A model generated the notes under the pieces. It saw only the letters and a list, made by a program, of their open reading frames with translations. It did no database searches and had not been told where the DNA came from. Below are positions 1-9,081 of a stretch of DNA of 64,000 nucleotides, piece after piece. Each line of letters begins with the position of its first letter. Positions within the stretch are counted from its first letter, which is position 1. Location: the NCBI RefSeq assembly GCF_001426685.1, contig NZ_LMFB01000039.1, positions 1 through 64,000 on the forward strand, written 5' to 3'. This DNA is from Rhizobium sp. Root483D2 (GTDB lineage: Bacteria > Pseudomonadota > Alphaproteobacteria > Rhizobiales > Rhizobiaceae). Position numbers and translations under genes: made by a program.

Positions 1-255
1 GAATATCGTAAGAGCCTCGGCCTGAGCATTTAAAACAGTCCAAGTTTTTATCCGCACCCCCGCCGGGTCAGCTCTCAGTGGAAATCAACAGCCGTCCCCC
101 TTTTCAAGCAAAAACCCCTCTTCCATATCTGAGTTGCATCTACTGCATTGATAGGACATATCCGTGCCCTCCTAAACGTCGGTTGCGGTCCCGCTTATCG
201 CTAATTGGCGGCTTGCGGCCCAATCCGGACATCGCCGGTCGCGGCTTCGTGTTCA

Positions 256-726
256 TCACAAAACGCCTGAATCGCCTAACGGAGACTCTGCGCTCGAAAT
301 TTGATCCAGATTTTTTATCAGACGGGTCAGTAGATCGACAAGTCGCGAAGCTTCTGCTTCCGTGAAACCGACCAATGCCTCGCGATTGCCATGGAACAAG
401 GCTGTCATCGCCTCGGGCATGCGTTGCTGTGCAGCCTTCGTGAGCACGATACGGCTGCTGCGACCGTCCGCCGGGTCGCGCGCCCGTTCGATCAAGCCGT
501 CCCTCTCCATGCGCGCGAGCATTTGCGCCATCGGCGGTTGTTCGACCTTGGCGAAGCGGGCGAGGTCCCGCTGCGTGCTTGCTTTTCCATCTCGCAGTGC
601 GACCAATACAGGCAACTGGCCAACACCGAAGCCGAGAGGTTTAAGGCGTGCCTCGCTTAGGCGGGTAAATCCCCGCGCTGCGAGACTGATGAGATGCCCC
701 GGCGTCGCAAGCACATCTTCGTCCAT
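256..726 (-). CDS. MarR family transcriptional regulator
   Basis: This 156-residue protein has the MarR winged-helix layout. An N-terminal dimerisation helix is followed by the helix-turn-helix around residues 50-75 (QRDLARFAKVEQPPMAQMLARME) and the wing motif RDPADGRSSRIVLT. MarR proteins are usually dimeric repressors released by phenolic ligands or oxidants. The gene starts with ATG and is divergent from the SnoaL-like gene at 853, with a palindromic 127-bp spacer between them. It probably represses itself and that neighbour; the ligand cannot be deduced. Confidence 0.9.
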   Translation of the reverse strand: MDEDVLATPGHLISLAARGFTRLSEARLKPLGFGVGQLPVLVALRDGKASTQRDLARFAKVEQPPMAQMLARMERDGLIERARDPADGRSSRIVLTKAAQQRMPEAMTALFHGNREALVGFTEAEASRLVDLLTRLIKNLDQISSAESPLGDSGVL

Positions 727-763
727 TCAGTTCACCCCTATTGGCCTGCACTTGACTTGAAAT

Positions 764-780
764 TACATATGTACGTATAC
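764..780. promoter_or_regulatory. candidate MarR operator in divergent spacer
   Basis: The perfect 10-bp palindrome TACATATGTA (764-773) runs into a second short palindrome, GTATAC, at 775-780. The site lies between the MarR gene at 726 and the divergent gene at 853, where an autoregulatory operator is expected. Binding is inferred from position and symmetry only. Confidence 0.4.
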
Positions 781-852
781 ATCTACGAGCGGCATTATCA
801 ATCTCGATCCGGTGCCGCCCAACTCGTCTTTCAACCGCCACCGAGAAACAAT

Positions 853-1230
853 ATGCCGAACAATAACTTAGAAATGAACAAGCGTATCTATCAGAGCTTC
901 AACGCCAGAGACATCGACGGGGTACTTAGCGTTCTTTCCGAGGATGTTGCCTGGGCCAACGGCATGGATGGTGGCCACGTTCATGGTCGTGAGGCCGTGC
1001 GCGACTATTGGACACGTCAGTGGGCTGTCGTCAATCCGCACGTTGTGCCGGTGGCATTTGACGATAGCGAGGATGGAGTTCTGGCTGTCGAGGTGATCCA
1101 GTCTGTGTTCGACCTGAACGGTCAGCCCCTGGAGGGACAAACCCATGGTCTGAAGGACAAGACCGTGACGCACATCTTCCGGACGGAAGGCGAAAAGATC
1201 GTTCGCTTCGATATTCAGGATGCCCTTTAG
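853..1230 (+). CDS. SnoaL-like / nuclear transport factor 2 fold protein
   Basis: The protein has about 125 residues. Its opening MNKRIYQSFNARDIDGVLSVLSEDVAW is typical of the SnoaL/NTF2-like superfamily, in which a conical alpha+beta barrel binds small molecules in isomerase, hydrolase or unknown roles. The start at 853 follows a weak GAGAA; an internal ATG at 874 is the alternative. A longer in-frame extension to 694 overlaps the divergent MarR gene and is unlikely. The pairing suggests a target of the neighbouring MarR protein. The substrate is unknown. Confidence 0.8.
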   Translation: MPNNNLEMNKRIYQSFNARDIDGVLSVLSEDVAWANGMDGGHVHGREAVRDYWTRQWAVVNPHVVPVAFDDSEDGVLAVEVIQSVFDLNGQPLEGQTHGLKDKTVTHIFRTEGEKIVRFDIQDAL

Positions 1231-1324
1231 GCATTGCTTCAATCTACGCCGGGGGGATAAAGCGGTCAAAAGTCAGGCCATTGAAGCTTGCCGCTCACCT
1301 TCCTCACATGCACCCTGTCATGCC

Positions 1325-2230
1325 TCATTGTGTAAGGCGCCTCCGGAGATCGTCAAGCAACCAGCTTCCCGCCCGTCCCAAGGCGCGATTGCGCATGTGT
1401 GCCGCATAGATTGGCAGCGTATCCGTGGGCGATGGGCCGTCTCCGGAAAGGTCCAGTTCTTTCAGGCGTCCTGCGGCAATGTGTTGCTCGACGAGGTATG
1501 GCGGCATCTTGCACCAACCGAACCCTGCAAGCAGAAAGTCCAGGCGGCGCGCGATATCGACAAACCTCCACACTCGACTGCTAATGACCCCATAATTGGG
1601 ACCATCGGTGTCTAAGGCGTCGGCCAACACAAGTTGAATGTGCGCATCGAGGTCCTCGCGGGTCAGCGGGCGAGGAAGACACGCCAGCGGGTGCGCCGCC
1701 GCGGCGACGGGGATCAGCGTCCGATCCATGAGAGGGTATGCCGTCAGGTCATCCGGGACCGACGGCAGCAGCAGACAGAATGCCAGAGACGCTGACCCTG
1801 TCCGCAGCCGACGCTCCGCCCCTCCCAACCCTTCGGTGTAGAACGAGACCGGCAAGTTGGGAAACGCGTCCCTGACCGCGCGCATGCTGTCGATCAACGG
1901 TTCGGTCGGAACCAGGGGATCGATAGCGAGAGTGAGCGATGCCTCCTGCCCTTGCCTAGTTCCAGCGGCGATGGCTTCGAAGCGTTCTGTGCTTGCCAGG
2001 ATGGCACGTGCCTGCTCGACAAGCACGCGGCCGACCGCCGTCAAAGTGGGCCGCTGACGGCTGCGATCGAAGAGTTTGATACCCTGGTTTTCTTCCAGCG
2101 CCTTGACCGATTGACTTATGGCCGATTGAACCCGGCCGAGTGTCCGCCCGGCCGCTGAAAACCCGCCTTCGTCGCTCACTGTTACCAAAATCCGCAGCTG
2201 ATCCAGTGTCAGGCTCTCAATCACGCCCAT
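1325..2230 (-). CDS. LysR family transcriptional regulator
   Basis: At 301 residues this is a normal-length LysR protein. The N-terminal helix-turn-helix (LDQLRILVTVSDEGGFSAA, then LGRVQSAISQSVKALEE) precedes a periplasmic-binding-like effector domain. It is divergent from the azoreductase gene at 2357, and the spacer holds a perfect inverted repeat of the LysR-box type. By the usual LysR pattern it would activate that gene in response to a small molecule, perhaps a quinone or aromatic compound; the effector is inferred. Confidence 0.93.
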   Translation of the reverse strand: MGVIESLTLDQLRILVTVSDEGGFSAAGRTLGRVQSAISQSVKALEENQGIKLFDRSRQRPTLTAVGRVLVEQARAILASTERFEAIAAGTRQGQEASLTLAIDPLVPTEPLIDSMRAVRDAFPNLPVSFYTEGLGGAERRLRTGSASLAFCLLLPSVPDDLTAYPLMDRTLIPVAAAAHPLACLPRPLTREDLDAHIQLVLADALDTDGPNYGVISSRVWRFVDIARRLDFLLAGFGWCKMPPYLVEQHIAAGRLKELDLSGDGPSPTDTLPIYAAHMRNRALGRAGSWLLDDLRRRLTQ

Positions 2231-2260
2231 CTCCGATTATGATTGCTTCGATCACTATTT

Positions 2261-2277
2261 AATCAGTTCTCCTGATT
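2261..2277. promoter_or_regulatory. candidate LysR box (inverted repeat)
   Basis: AATCAG and CTGATT form a perfect 6-bp inverted repeat around TTCTC, and the symmetric T-N11-A core of LysR sites fits inside it. It sits between lysR (starts at 2230, leftward) and the azoreductase gene (starts at 2357, rightward), the classic location of a LysR activation site. Confidence 0.5.
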
Positions 2278-2356
2278 GAAGTCATCCCGTAAATGTTTGC
2301 CAAGCGCGCCATTGAAGTGCGCCCAGCCATCGGGACATATCATCAAGGAGTAGCCC

Positions 2357-2977
2357 ATGCCCACTTTGCTCGTCGTAGAATCCAGTCCCCGTGGAAACCA
2401 TTCGATGTCCCGCGGACTGACCGCAATGTTCGTCGAGCAATGGTTGGCGAAAAATCCCGGCGGCACAGTGGTCGAGCGCGACCTGATGGAGAGCAATTTG
2501 CCTTTCGTCACCATGCCATGGCTTGGCGCATATTTTACTCCCGTAGATCAGCACTCGCCGAAAATGAGGGAGATTCTGCGTCTTTCGGACGAACTCGTGA
2601 GCGAAATTTTAAATGCCGATCACATCGTTATCGGGACCCCGGTCTACAACTACAACGTCCCGGCGGTTCTAAAAGCGTATATCGATCACATCGTCCGCAA
2701 AGGAAAGACGCTCGGCTTTGCTGGCGAAGGACTTGTCCATGGCAAGGCCTGTACCATCGTGTTGGCATCGGGCGGTGTCTATACGGAGGGCTCACCCATC
2801 CGCGACCGCGACATCGCGACAAAATACCTGAAGCTCATCCTCAAGGTGATCGGCATCGAGGACGTCACCGTTGTTGCAGGTGGAAACGCCAAGTCGGTCG
2901 ATATGGGGCAAAAATCCCGAAGCGCGTTCTTGGAAACGTTTGCGCCTCAGATCGAAGCGGCCGCAGCCCTGGCCTGA
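2357..2977 (+). CDS. azoR: FMN-dependent NADH-azoreductase
   Basis: This 206-residue flavodoxin-fold oxidoreductase matches AzoR in length and landmarks. The FMN-phosphate loop [11 protein letters not shown] is near residue 10. The segment [26 protein letters not shown] lies near residue 95, and ASGGVY near residue 140. AzoR enzymes are cytosolic homodimers that reduce quinones and azo compounds by two electrons from NADH, which protects against thiol-reactive quinones. The ATG at 2357 follows AAGGAG. It is divergent from the LysR gene, which probably controls it. Confidence 0.9.
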   Translation: MPTLLVVESSPRGNHSMSRGLTAMFVEQWLAKNPGGTVVERDLMESNLPFVTMPWLGAYFTPVDQHSPKMREILRLSDELVSEILNADHIVIGTPVYNYNVPAVLKAYIDHIVRKGKTLGFAGEGLVHGKACTIVLASGGVYTEGSPIRDRDIATKYLKLILKVIGIEDVTVVAGGNAKSVDMGQKSRSAFLETFAPQIEAAAALA

Positions 2978-3242
2978 TCTGGTCTGCTGCAAAGGCGCAA
3001 TCGATCGTGAAAGGCGCGCCCTGCGACTGGTCGGTCTGCCACATGCCTGCAATTGGTACAATCCAGCCAACAATGTTCCAGCGATAGTTTCGAAAACCGC
3101 CTTTCGGGCTTGGTCAATGCGCGAGGAAAACAGCGCTTGCGGCTTAAATGCTTGTGGTGACGAGTTCTATGTCGGGTGCCGATGCTTCTCGACTGAAACA
3201 TAAAGCCAGAGCCCGCTAACTGTATTCCGTTTCTCTCTTTCT

Positions 3243-4160
3243 TCAATGGACGTTGAAGCGCGGTACGGTGAGCAGCAAAACGCCAATAGTCGTGAGCAGA
3301 ATTCCATAGGCCAGGAAAGCCAACGGGCTGCCGGAGGGAATTCCTTGAAGGATCAAGCTGTCGTTGCCTCCAGGGACCAATGCGCTTCCGGCACCCATTA
3401 ACATCCCTCCCACAAACCGGTCCAACACGGCGCCGAGTTTAGGCCGTGCTAGTCGAAACCGTCCCCGCGCCACACCGGTTGCGATGCTGCCAGAAACAAG
3501 GCCAACGAGGCCTAGCCCAGTCAACCAGTCCGACGTCCCGATGTATCTCAATGCCAGCATCCATGGCCAGGGCTGGTGCAGCGTACCAACGAATGCGCCG
3601 ATGATCCCTATGACCGCCATCAGAATGGAAAGCTGCATGACGATGCCTATGGGCCGTCGCCATAGGAGAAACCGCAATGCTATGAGAAGCGGCAGACCGA
3701 CGGCGACAATCAGCACTGCATTTTCCGGAACCGGGCTCTTTTCTGGAAAAGTAGCGCGACCTTGCCCGAGCGCATCGAGAATGCGAAAAGAGAGGTATGC
3801 CCCGGCTCCTGTCAGTAGAAACTCGAGCCGACCTTCGCCCAGGCGGGCAATTGAGCCAAAGGCGCAGCCGCCGTTCATCGTCGCGCCGGCGCCAAAAAGA
3901 GCAGCGCCAAAACACAACCATCCCACGGGCTCCCATTGAGGTACTGCCATCTCTGGTGTCAATAGCCACGCGACCAACAACGCCCAGAGACCGCATTCGA
4001 GAAATCCCAAGAGTCCGTCAGCTCGATGTTCGCGGAGCAAATCAGACATCGCTCGAACGGCACAGGTCGTGCCGTGCTGAATAGCCACGCCTAACGCGAA
4101 CGCTGCCGCGAACAGAAGTACCGCGAGTGCTGGAATGGGAAGTCCGTGAAGAACGTTCAT
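3243..4160 (-). CDS. YeeE/YedE family (thiosulfate/sulfur transport) membrane protein
   Basis: The protein has about 305 residues and many hydrophobic segments. Two cysteine-containing motifs are diagnostic of the YeeE/YedE (DUF395) family: QHGTTCAVRA near residue 30 and GGCAFGSIARLGEG near residue 100. Characterised members import thiosulfate or move sulfane sulfur through the inner membrane by relay over such cysteines. The ATG shares one base with the stop codon of the upstream OsmC-hydrolase gene (TGATG), so translation is probably coupled. The pair suggests handling of reactive sulfur or oxidants. Confidence 0.88.
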   Translation of the reverse strand: MNVLHGLPIPALAVLLFAAAFALGVAIQHGTTCAVRAMSDLLREHRADGLLGFLECGLWALLVAWLLTPEMAVPQWEPVGWLCFGAALFGAGATMNGGCAFGSIARLGEGRLEFLLTGAGAYLSFRILDALGQGRATFPEKSPVPENAVLIVAVGLPLLIALRFLLWRRPIGIVMQLSILMAVIGIIGAFVGTLHQPWPWMLALRYIGTSDWLTGLGLVGLVSGSIATGVARGRFRLARPKLGAVLDRFVGGMLMGAGSALVPGGNDSLILQGIPSGSPLAFLAYGILLTTIGVLLLTVPRFNVH

Positions 4161-5383
4161 CACTGATCCATGATGTGTGTGACGATGACCGAGGATGCCT
4201 CAAGTGTCCTGTGAACTGGACAGCGGTCGGCGATGCGAAGCAAATCGGCGGAAGTCCTGTCGTCGACACCGCCGCGGATGCGAATGCGGCGTTCAAAACG
4301 ATCGATTTTGGGTCCTGCCGTGGTCTTTTCAATACATTCCAAGCAGTCGGATGCGTGGATTTTCGTATGATCGACTTCGACCGAGATCTGATCAAGCTTC
4401 ATTTTTTCTCTCTCCGCGTACATTCGCAACGTCATCGAAGTGCATGTACCAAGCGCGATCGCGAGAAAATCGTAAGGGGTCGGCCCAGTATCCGTACCAC
4501 CGGCACCGCTAGGCTCGTCGGCCATCAGCAGATGGCCATGAGCATCCACTCTCTGCTGGTATCGACCATGCCCGGTCTCGGTGACCAGCACCGGACCGGA
4601 ATGACGCGTGACTGGCTCTTTTGTTACACCGATGTAACGCGATGACCATCCCGCGATCACACTGGCGGCATACTCGGCATCCTGGGCGCGTGTCAGAAGA
4701 TGGTCCGCTCCGTCGAGGGAGACGAAGCTTTTGGGGTGTTTTGCTGCCGCGAAAATCAATGCGGCATTTTCAATTCCGACGGTGTCGTCCAGCGGTGCAT
4801 GCAAGATAAGAAGCGGCTTGCGCAGAGTTGCAATCCGCGCCGACAAATTGGCCGTCCTCGCATCCTCTATAAACTGCCTCTCAATCGTGAATTCGCGTCC
4901 ATGCAATGAAACCGTCGCCTCGCCCTCTCCCTCAATTTCGGCCAGGTCGGATCCAAAATTGTGCAGGACATGAGCGACGTCTGCCGGAGCACCAATGGTG
5001 ACTACAGCCTCGATGCCGGGGATAGAAGAGGCCGCTGCCAACACTGCTGCCCCTCCAAGCGAGTGGCCGATGAGGAGGCGGGGTGCTTCGCGGATATCGG
5101 CCAGATGGGTTGCTGCCCGCTTAAGGTCCTCGATATTGGATGAGAAGTTCGTGGACGCGAATTCTCCATCCGAGCCGCCCAAACCCGTAAAATCGAACCG
5201 CATGAGAGCAATCCCATGCCGTACAAGCCCGGCGGATATCCGGCGCACGGCCATCAGATCCTTCGAGCAGGTAAAGCAATGCGCGAATAGCGCATAGCCG
5301 CGGATGTCACCGTCTGGCAAGTCGAGCCGGGCGGAAAGGATGCCGCCCGCGTGGCCCGTGAATTCCAGTTTCTCGGTTTTCAT
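4160..5383 (-). CDS. bifunctional alpha/beta hydrolase - OsmC family protein
   Basis: This 407-residue protein fuses two domains. Residues 1-250 are an alpha/beta hydrolase with nucleophile elbow GHSLGGAA and acid/histidine region DGADHLL. Residues 270-405 are an OsmC/Ohr-like domain carrying the two expected cysteines, in GTCTSMTLRMYAEREK and RCPVHRTL. OsmC proteins are thiol peroxidases that reduce organic hydroperoxides. This fusion is a recurring architecture in proteobacteria. The ATG follows AAGGAT. The yeeE-type gene overlaps its stop codon, and the DUF417 gene lies upstream on the same strand. Confidence 0.9.
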   Translation of the reverse strand: MKTEKLEFTGHAGGILSARLDLPDGDIRGYALFAHCFTCSKDLMAVRRISAGLVRHGIALMRFDFTGLGGSDGEFASTNFSSNIEDLKRAATHLADIREAPRLLIGHSLGGAAVLAAASSIPGIEAVVTIGAPADVAHVLHNFGSDLAEIEGEGEATVSLHGREFTIERQFIEDARTANLSARIATLRKPLLILHAPLDDTVGIENAALIFAAAKHPKSFVSLDGADHLLTRAQDAEYAASVIAGWSSRYIGVTKEPVTRHSGPVLVTETGHGRYQQRVDAHGHLLMADEPSGAGGTDTGPTPYDFLAIALGTCTSMTLRMYAEREKMKLDQISVEVDHTKIHASDCLECIEKTTAGPKIDRFERRIRIRGGVDDRTSADLLRIADRCPVHRTLEASSVIVTHIMDQ

Positions 5384-5602
5384 TGTGGTTATCCTTAGAT
5401 AAGTCTGGCTATCCGGGGCATGGGTTTGTCCAGCCCCGTGTGGCGTTCAGTGCGATCGAAAAGGACAAAGCCTCCGATCTAATCTTCCCCGTCTGTCGGG
5501 AAAAACGAGTTCGTCATAGCGTGCGAAGTTTTTTGCCGGGAAGGTTCGAATCGCCGCTTTGCGACGCTGGTCATGAAACCTGTCCTTGATGGCGCCGGCC
5601 GA

Positions 5603-6124
5603 TCAGGCCCGGGAAATCTGGGCCTTGGCACGTGTGAGGCTTTCGCCGAAAATGACGATGCTCACGCCAAGAAGCGACACATCTTTGAGCAGGAACTGGC
5701 CAACAGGATTGAGCCAGGGGAAGCCACCAATTTCGGCGTAAAAGATTGGTAGCGCGAGCATCACGGAAACCGTGGTGAGAAACGTGAGCGACCCGATCGC
5801 GCCACCAAGTATCCCAGCGCGTGCCGACCAGGGCGATGCGATCAGGAGGATGGCGGTAAAGATCTCCGCAGTCCCCAAGAGTGCCGTGGCGCCCACTTCT
5901 CCGAAAGCGGGATAGAGCCATGACAGCCATGGGGTATTCGTAATCAGAGGCTTGAGCGCATCGACTTCGACTTGGGTAAATTTAAGAAGGCCGATCAACA
6001 GAAGCGGCAAGACCACCCCTGCGAGCGCGATACCGCGGCCGACCTTCGTTATCGTGGCGGCGGGTGCAATCCGATCCAGGCCAGTGATAGCGCGATCGGC
6101 GACTGATGTGATGTTCTGTGTCAT
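5603..6124 (-). CDS. DUF417 (YkgB/RclC-like) inner-membrane protein, copy 1
   Basis: The protein has 173 residues and four predicted membrane segments. The family signature GVVLPLLLIGLLKFTQVEVDALKPLI is near residue 40. The E. coli member RclC (YkgB) belongs to the reactive-chlorine resistance system, though its chemistry is unknown. The start at 6124 is chosen because AAAAAGGAGAG precedes it; the open frame extends upstream to 6157 through operator DNA. It is a close paralogue of the gene at 9733 and, like it, is divergent from a MarR gene with a cysteine-rich tail. Confidence 0.87.
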   Translation of the reverse strand: MTQNITSVADRAITGLDRIAPAATITKVGRGIALAGVVLPLLLIGLLKFTQVEVDALKPLITNTPWLSWLYPAFGEVGATALLGTAEIFTAILLIASPWSARAGILGGAIGSLTFLTTVSVMLALPIFYAEIGGFPWLNPVGQFLLKDVSLLGVSIVIFGESLTRAKAQISRA

Positions 6125-6147
6125 TTCGCTCTCCTTTTTGCGATTTG

Positions 6148-6162
6148 TATGCACCAAGCATA
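6148..6162. promoter_or_regulatory. 15-bp palindromic operator, module 1 site near DUF417
   Basis: TATGC and GCATA arms are separated by ACCAA. This is one of two such boxes in the 85-bp spacer between the DUF417 and MarR genes. The same box recurs in the mirror-image module at 9.6 kb. It is probably bound by the adjacent MarR protein. Confidence 0.65.
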
Positions 6163-6182
6163 TATTAATTTCACTTGATGTC

Positions 6183-6197
6183 TATGCGTGACGCATA
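6183..6197. promoter_or_regulatory. 15-bp palindromic operator, module 1 site near marR
   Basis: TATGC and GCATA arms are separated by GTGAC, 35 bp centre to centre from the other box and just ahead of the MarR start at 6210. The flank CTTGATGTC is shared with the equivalent site at 9640-9654, read on the opposite strand. This supports common descent of the two modules. Confidence 0.68.
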
Positions 6198-6209
6198 TAT
6201 ATTTTCGCA

Positions 6210-6722
6210 ATGGACGAGAAAAAAACTGAAAACGTAATCGGTGCGATGGCTTTAGGCCTCGCAGACGCAGTAATAAGAGAGACGGAAAACCAAGCTCCGG
6301 AGAAAGGGCAGGCAGCTGCGGCGATAGCGCTATTGAGGCACGAGCCTGCAATGCCCATCGAGCGGATGCGCCGCGCTTTGGGGCTTTCGCACTCCGCAAC
6401 GGTTCGCCTTATTGATCGGCTTGTGACCGATGATTTGGTCGTACGACGACCGGGTGTAAGCGACCGGCGAGCCGTCGCTCTGCATTTAACGGAAGCGGGT
6501 GAAACCAGGTGCAATGCAATCCTGTCGTCTCGTTTCGAGCGTATAGCCAAAGCTCTGGAGAGCTTCGATCCTGTTGAAAAAGAGACGTTTCGATTGCTTA
6601 CAGAAAAATTTCTGTCCAACTTCGTAGAAGATCTCGATCACGCTTATTCAGTTTGTCGACTATGCGACCTCAGTGCTTGTCCAGACTGCCCAGTCCAATG
6701 CACTCTCCAAGCTAAAGTGTGA
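6210..6722 (+). CDS. MarR family regulator with C-terminal cysteine cluster, copy 1
   Basis: This 170-residue MarR protein has its helix-turn-helix at about residues 50-80 (MRRALGLSHSATVRLIDRLV) and the wing around SDRRAVALHLTEAG. The tail carries cysteines at 149, 152, 157, 160 and 164. C152, C157 and C160 (CDxxxCxDCPV) are also present at the same numbers in the paralogue at 9082. Such a cluster could bind metal or act as a redox switch; this is inference. It is divergent from the RclC-like gene and two palindromes lie between them, so it probably represses both. Confidence 0.9.
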   Translation: MDEKKTENVIGAMALGLADAVIRETENQAPEKGQAAAAIALLRHEPAMPIERMRRALGLSHSATVRLIDRLVTDDLVVRRPGVSDRRAVALHLTEAGETRCNAILSSRFERIAKALESFDPVEKETFRLLTEKFLSNFVEDLDHAYSVCRLCDLSACPDCPVQCTLQAKV

Positions 6723-6889
6723 CCTGCGCGTCTAAGTTAAGCAATCGGCTTGATTAAACTACTTATTCCCTTGGTATTTGTGAAGGCGGGAACAGAGCGC
6801 GCAGTATGCGGATGCAGCATTAAAGACTGCAAAATTCGCATGGGAAACAATGGAAATCATCGCGTAGTCTGAAGCCAGCGGAGGCATAA

Positions 6890-7870
6890 ATGCTTGATAT
6901 CAGATGGCTAGTAGACTTGGCGGCAATAGCGGAATACCGAAATCTTACCAAGGCAGCCGAGAAACGAAATGTTACCCAGTCTGGGCTAAGCCGCAGGCTT
7001 CAATCTCTGGAACGATGGGCAGGTGCGTCGCTTATCGATAGAAGCAAAAACCCTATCTGTCTTACGAAGGCCGGCGAAGAGCTTTTGGCGACATCAGGCG
7101 AGGTCGTTGCGCGGCTGAACGAAACACGCAGGGCGATACGCGACGATGCTGACGAAAGGATGACAGCCGTTCGCTTCGCCGCGCCGCATGTCCTTTCCGT
7201 TACATTTTTTCCGAAGTGGCTTCCGGTTCTCCAACGTCAGGTCGGGTCACTTCCCCTCAACGTCCGATCCGATAGCCTCGGTTGCTGCTGCGAGGCTCTG
7301 GAGCATGGCGATGTTGATTTTGTTGTGTGCTTCGTAGACGCTCGAACTGCCCGGAACGGGGCCTACGGCTCCCTCCCTCTATCTAAGTGCGACTCGATAC
7401 TCGTAGGAAGAGATAAACTCGTTCCCTTATCAGTGCCGTCGAGGGCAGGGGAACCACGCCATCGCCTGGATGGCGGTAGCGAAACCGTTGTTCCCTATCT
7501 AGGTTATGAGACGGCGTGCGCTCTGGGCTGGGCTATCGACGATGCGATTGGACGGGACGGGTCTCTCTCCCGGTTGCGTCGCATCGTGCAAAATGCGCAG
7601 GCTGACGGTTTGCGTTGCATGACCCTTCTTGGGATAGGGGCCGCATGGCTTCCTTTGAGCATGACCCATCAAGACATCCTGAACGGCAAGCTCGTCCGGG
7701 CTGGACCCGAACACCTGGACGTTGATCTCGAGGTGAGGGTTTTCCGTGCCAACAGGGATCTGGCCAAGCGCTCGGAAGCGGTCTGGCGCGAAATGTCGGC
7801 GCAATCAATGACGAGGCGCCGCAATACCTCAGAGCCGGCAAAGATGCTGGCTGTTGGTCACATTGTTTGA
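6890..7870 (+). CDS. LysR family transcriptional regulator
   Basis: At 326 residues this is a LysR protein with the N-terminal helix-turn-helix (LTKAAEKRNVTQSGLSRRLQSLERWAG) and an effector-binding domain with several unusual cysteines (GCCCEALEHGD near residue 128). The ATG follows GGAGG. It converges on the next LysR gene and has no obvious divergent target, so its regulon cannot be guessed. It lies between the two mirrored MarR/DUF417 modules. Confidence 0.9.
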   Translation: MLDIRWLVDLAAIAEYRNLTKAAEKRNVTQSGLSRRLQSLERWAGASLIDRSKNPICLTKAGEELLATSGEVVARLNETRRAIRDDADERMTAVRFAAPHVLSVTFFPKWLPVLQRQVGSLPLNVRSDSLGCCCEALEHGDVDFVVCFVDARTARNGAYGSLPLSKCDSILVGRDKLVPLSVPSRAGEPRHRLDGGSETVVPYLGYETACALGWAIDDAIGRDGSLSRLRRIVQNAQADGLRCMTLLGIGAAWLPLSMTHQDILNGKLVRAGPEHLDVDLEVRVFRANRDLAKRSEAVWREMSAQSMTRRRNTSEPAKMLAVGHIV

Positions 7871-7949
7871 AGCCATTTGGCAGACAAGTGACCGACTTTC
7901 GCTACATCAATTTCAGCAAATTGCATGGCATAAAAAACCGACGGGCTGC

Positions 7950-8873
7950 CTATTGAGAAGTGCTGTTCTTGGCGACCTGCAACACCATTTTCCGAAGCCA
8001 CATATGGGCGGGATCGGTCCTCATTCTAGTGTGCCAGAATAGGTTCATCCCAAACACGGACACAGGAAGTGGAGGAGGGAAAAGATCGAGCGTGTCCTCA
8101 AATCTTTTCAGGAAACGCCTCGGCAAGGTGCATATACAATCCGTGTTCGACAGAACCAGCGGCGCGAGGGCATAGCTCTGAATGGATACCGATACGCGAC
8201 GCTCAAGTCCCATTTCAGCGAGAGCATCATCGATCATTCCAGAGAAATGTCCGCCGGTGGTCGAAATTAACAAGTGCTGGGCGTCGCAGAACTCCTCGAT
8301 GGTCAACGGTTTCGTCCCACGGGGATGGTTTCGGCGCTGAGCAGTCAGGAATTCCTCTTGGAAGAGTGTTTGCCCGATAAGTTCAGCGGAACCGTCTTCC
8401 GCCGCGCCTACGAACAAGTCCACATCGCCTTGCTCTAGGTGCTCTGCGATCAGCGCCTTGTTGGGAAGTGTAAACGCAATCTTGGCCAACGGCGCCTGGG
8501 CTTGAAATAATGGGATCAGGTCTGGAGCGAGGATGGCGGCGGGATTGTCGGTCGCCGCGATACGAAAAACCCTCCTCGTAGTCATGGGATCGAACAAGTG
8601 AGCTGTGTTGACGAAGTCGTTGAAGCGCTCAAGTAAGCGAGTCAACTCAGGCTGCAGAGAAGAAGCGTGTGGCGTCGCAACCATGCCTCGTCCAGATGCG
8701 GCGGGGACAAATAACGGATCGTTGAGTAATGTACGCATCCGGGTCAATCGCGCGGAGAGTGCAGACTGTGTGATGTTAAGGCGATCGGCGGCATGGGTCA
8801 CGTTTGGATCCTTTAAAAGGGCATCAAGCGTAACCAAAAGGCCTACATCAAAGTCCGATATTCTTTGAGCCAA
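7950..8873 (-). CDS. LysR family transcriptional regulator (NodD-like subgroup)
   Basis: The NodD/LinR-like subgroup is indicated by the opening DFDVGLLVTLDALLKDPNVTHAADRLNITQSALSARLTRMR, by DPLF, and by the C-terminal RTDPAHMWLR. No ATG starts this frame. A TTG at 8873, six bases after AAGGAAG, gives a 307-residue protein of normal length; a further TTG at 8957 lacks a good ribosome site. The gene converges with the LysR gene at 6890. The target is unknown. Confidence 0.85.
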   Translation of the reverse strand: MAQRISDFDVGLLVTLDALLKDPNVTHAADRLNITQSALSARLTRMRTLLNDPLFVPAASGRGMVATPHASSLQPELTRLLERFNDFVNTAHLFDPMTTRRVFRIAATDNPAAILAPDLIPLFQAQAPLAKIAFTLPNKALIAEHLEQGDVDLFVGAAEDGSAELIGQTLFQEEFLTAQRRNHPRGTKPLTIEEFCDAQHLLISTTGGHFSGMIDDALAEMGLERRVSVSIQSYALAPLVLSNTDCICTLPRRFLKRFEDTLDLFPPPLPVSVFGMNLFWHTRMRTDPAHMWLRKMVLQVAKNSTSQ

Positions 8874-9081
8874 AATTACTTCCTTTGCATTGTCCGCCCC
8901 GTACGATCGACCCGGCAGGGCATTTAACAGTGAGCGAAGCTTTATCTGGGCTACCAACTCTTTGCGTAAATAAGTCCCAGAAAGTGCGCTCGATTTTCAT
9001 TGTTTAGGCCAGCGACGCAGAATTCATTGGTGACTTGGACCGCATCGACGCACCCTGTGACATCAAGTCGCCGAATTTGAG

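Noticed and set aside
78-365. 95-codon frame near the left edge
   Set aside because: It overlaps the MarR gene and shows no family resemblance or ribosome site; the first 255 bases hold nothing I can support.
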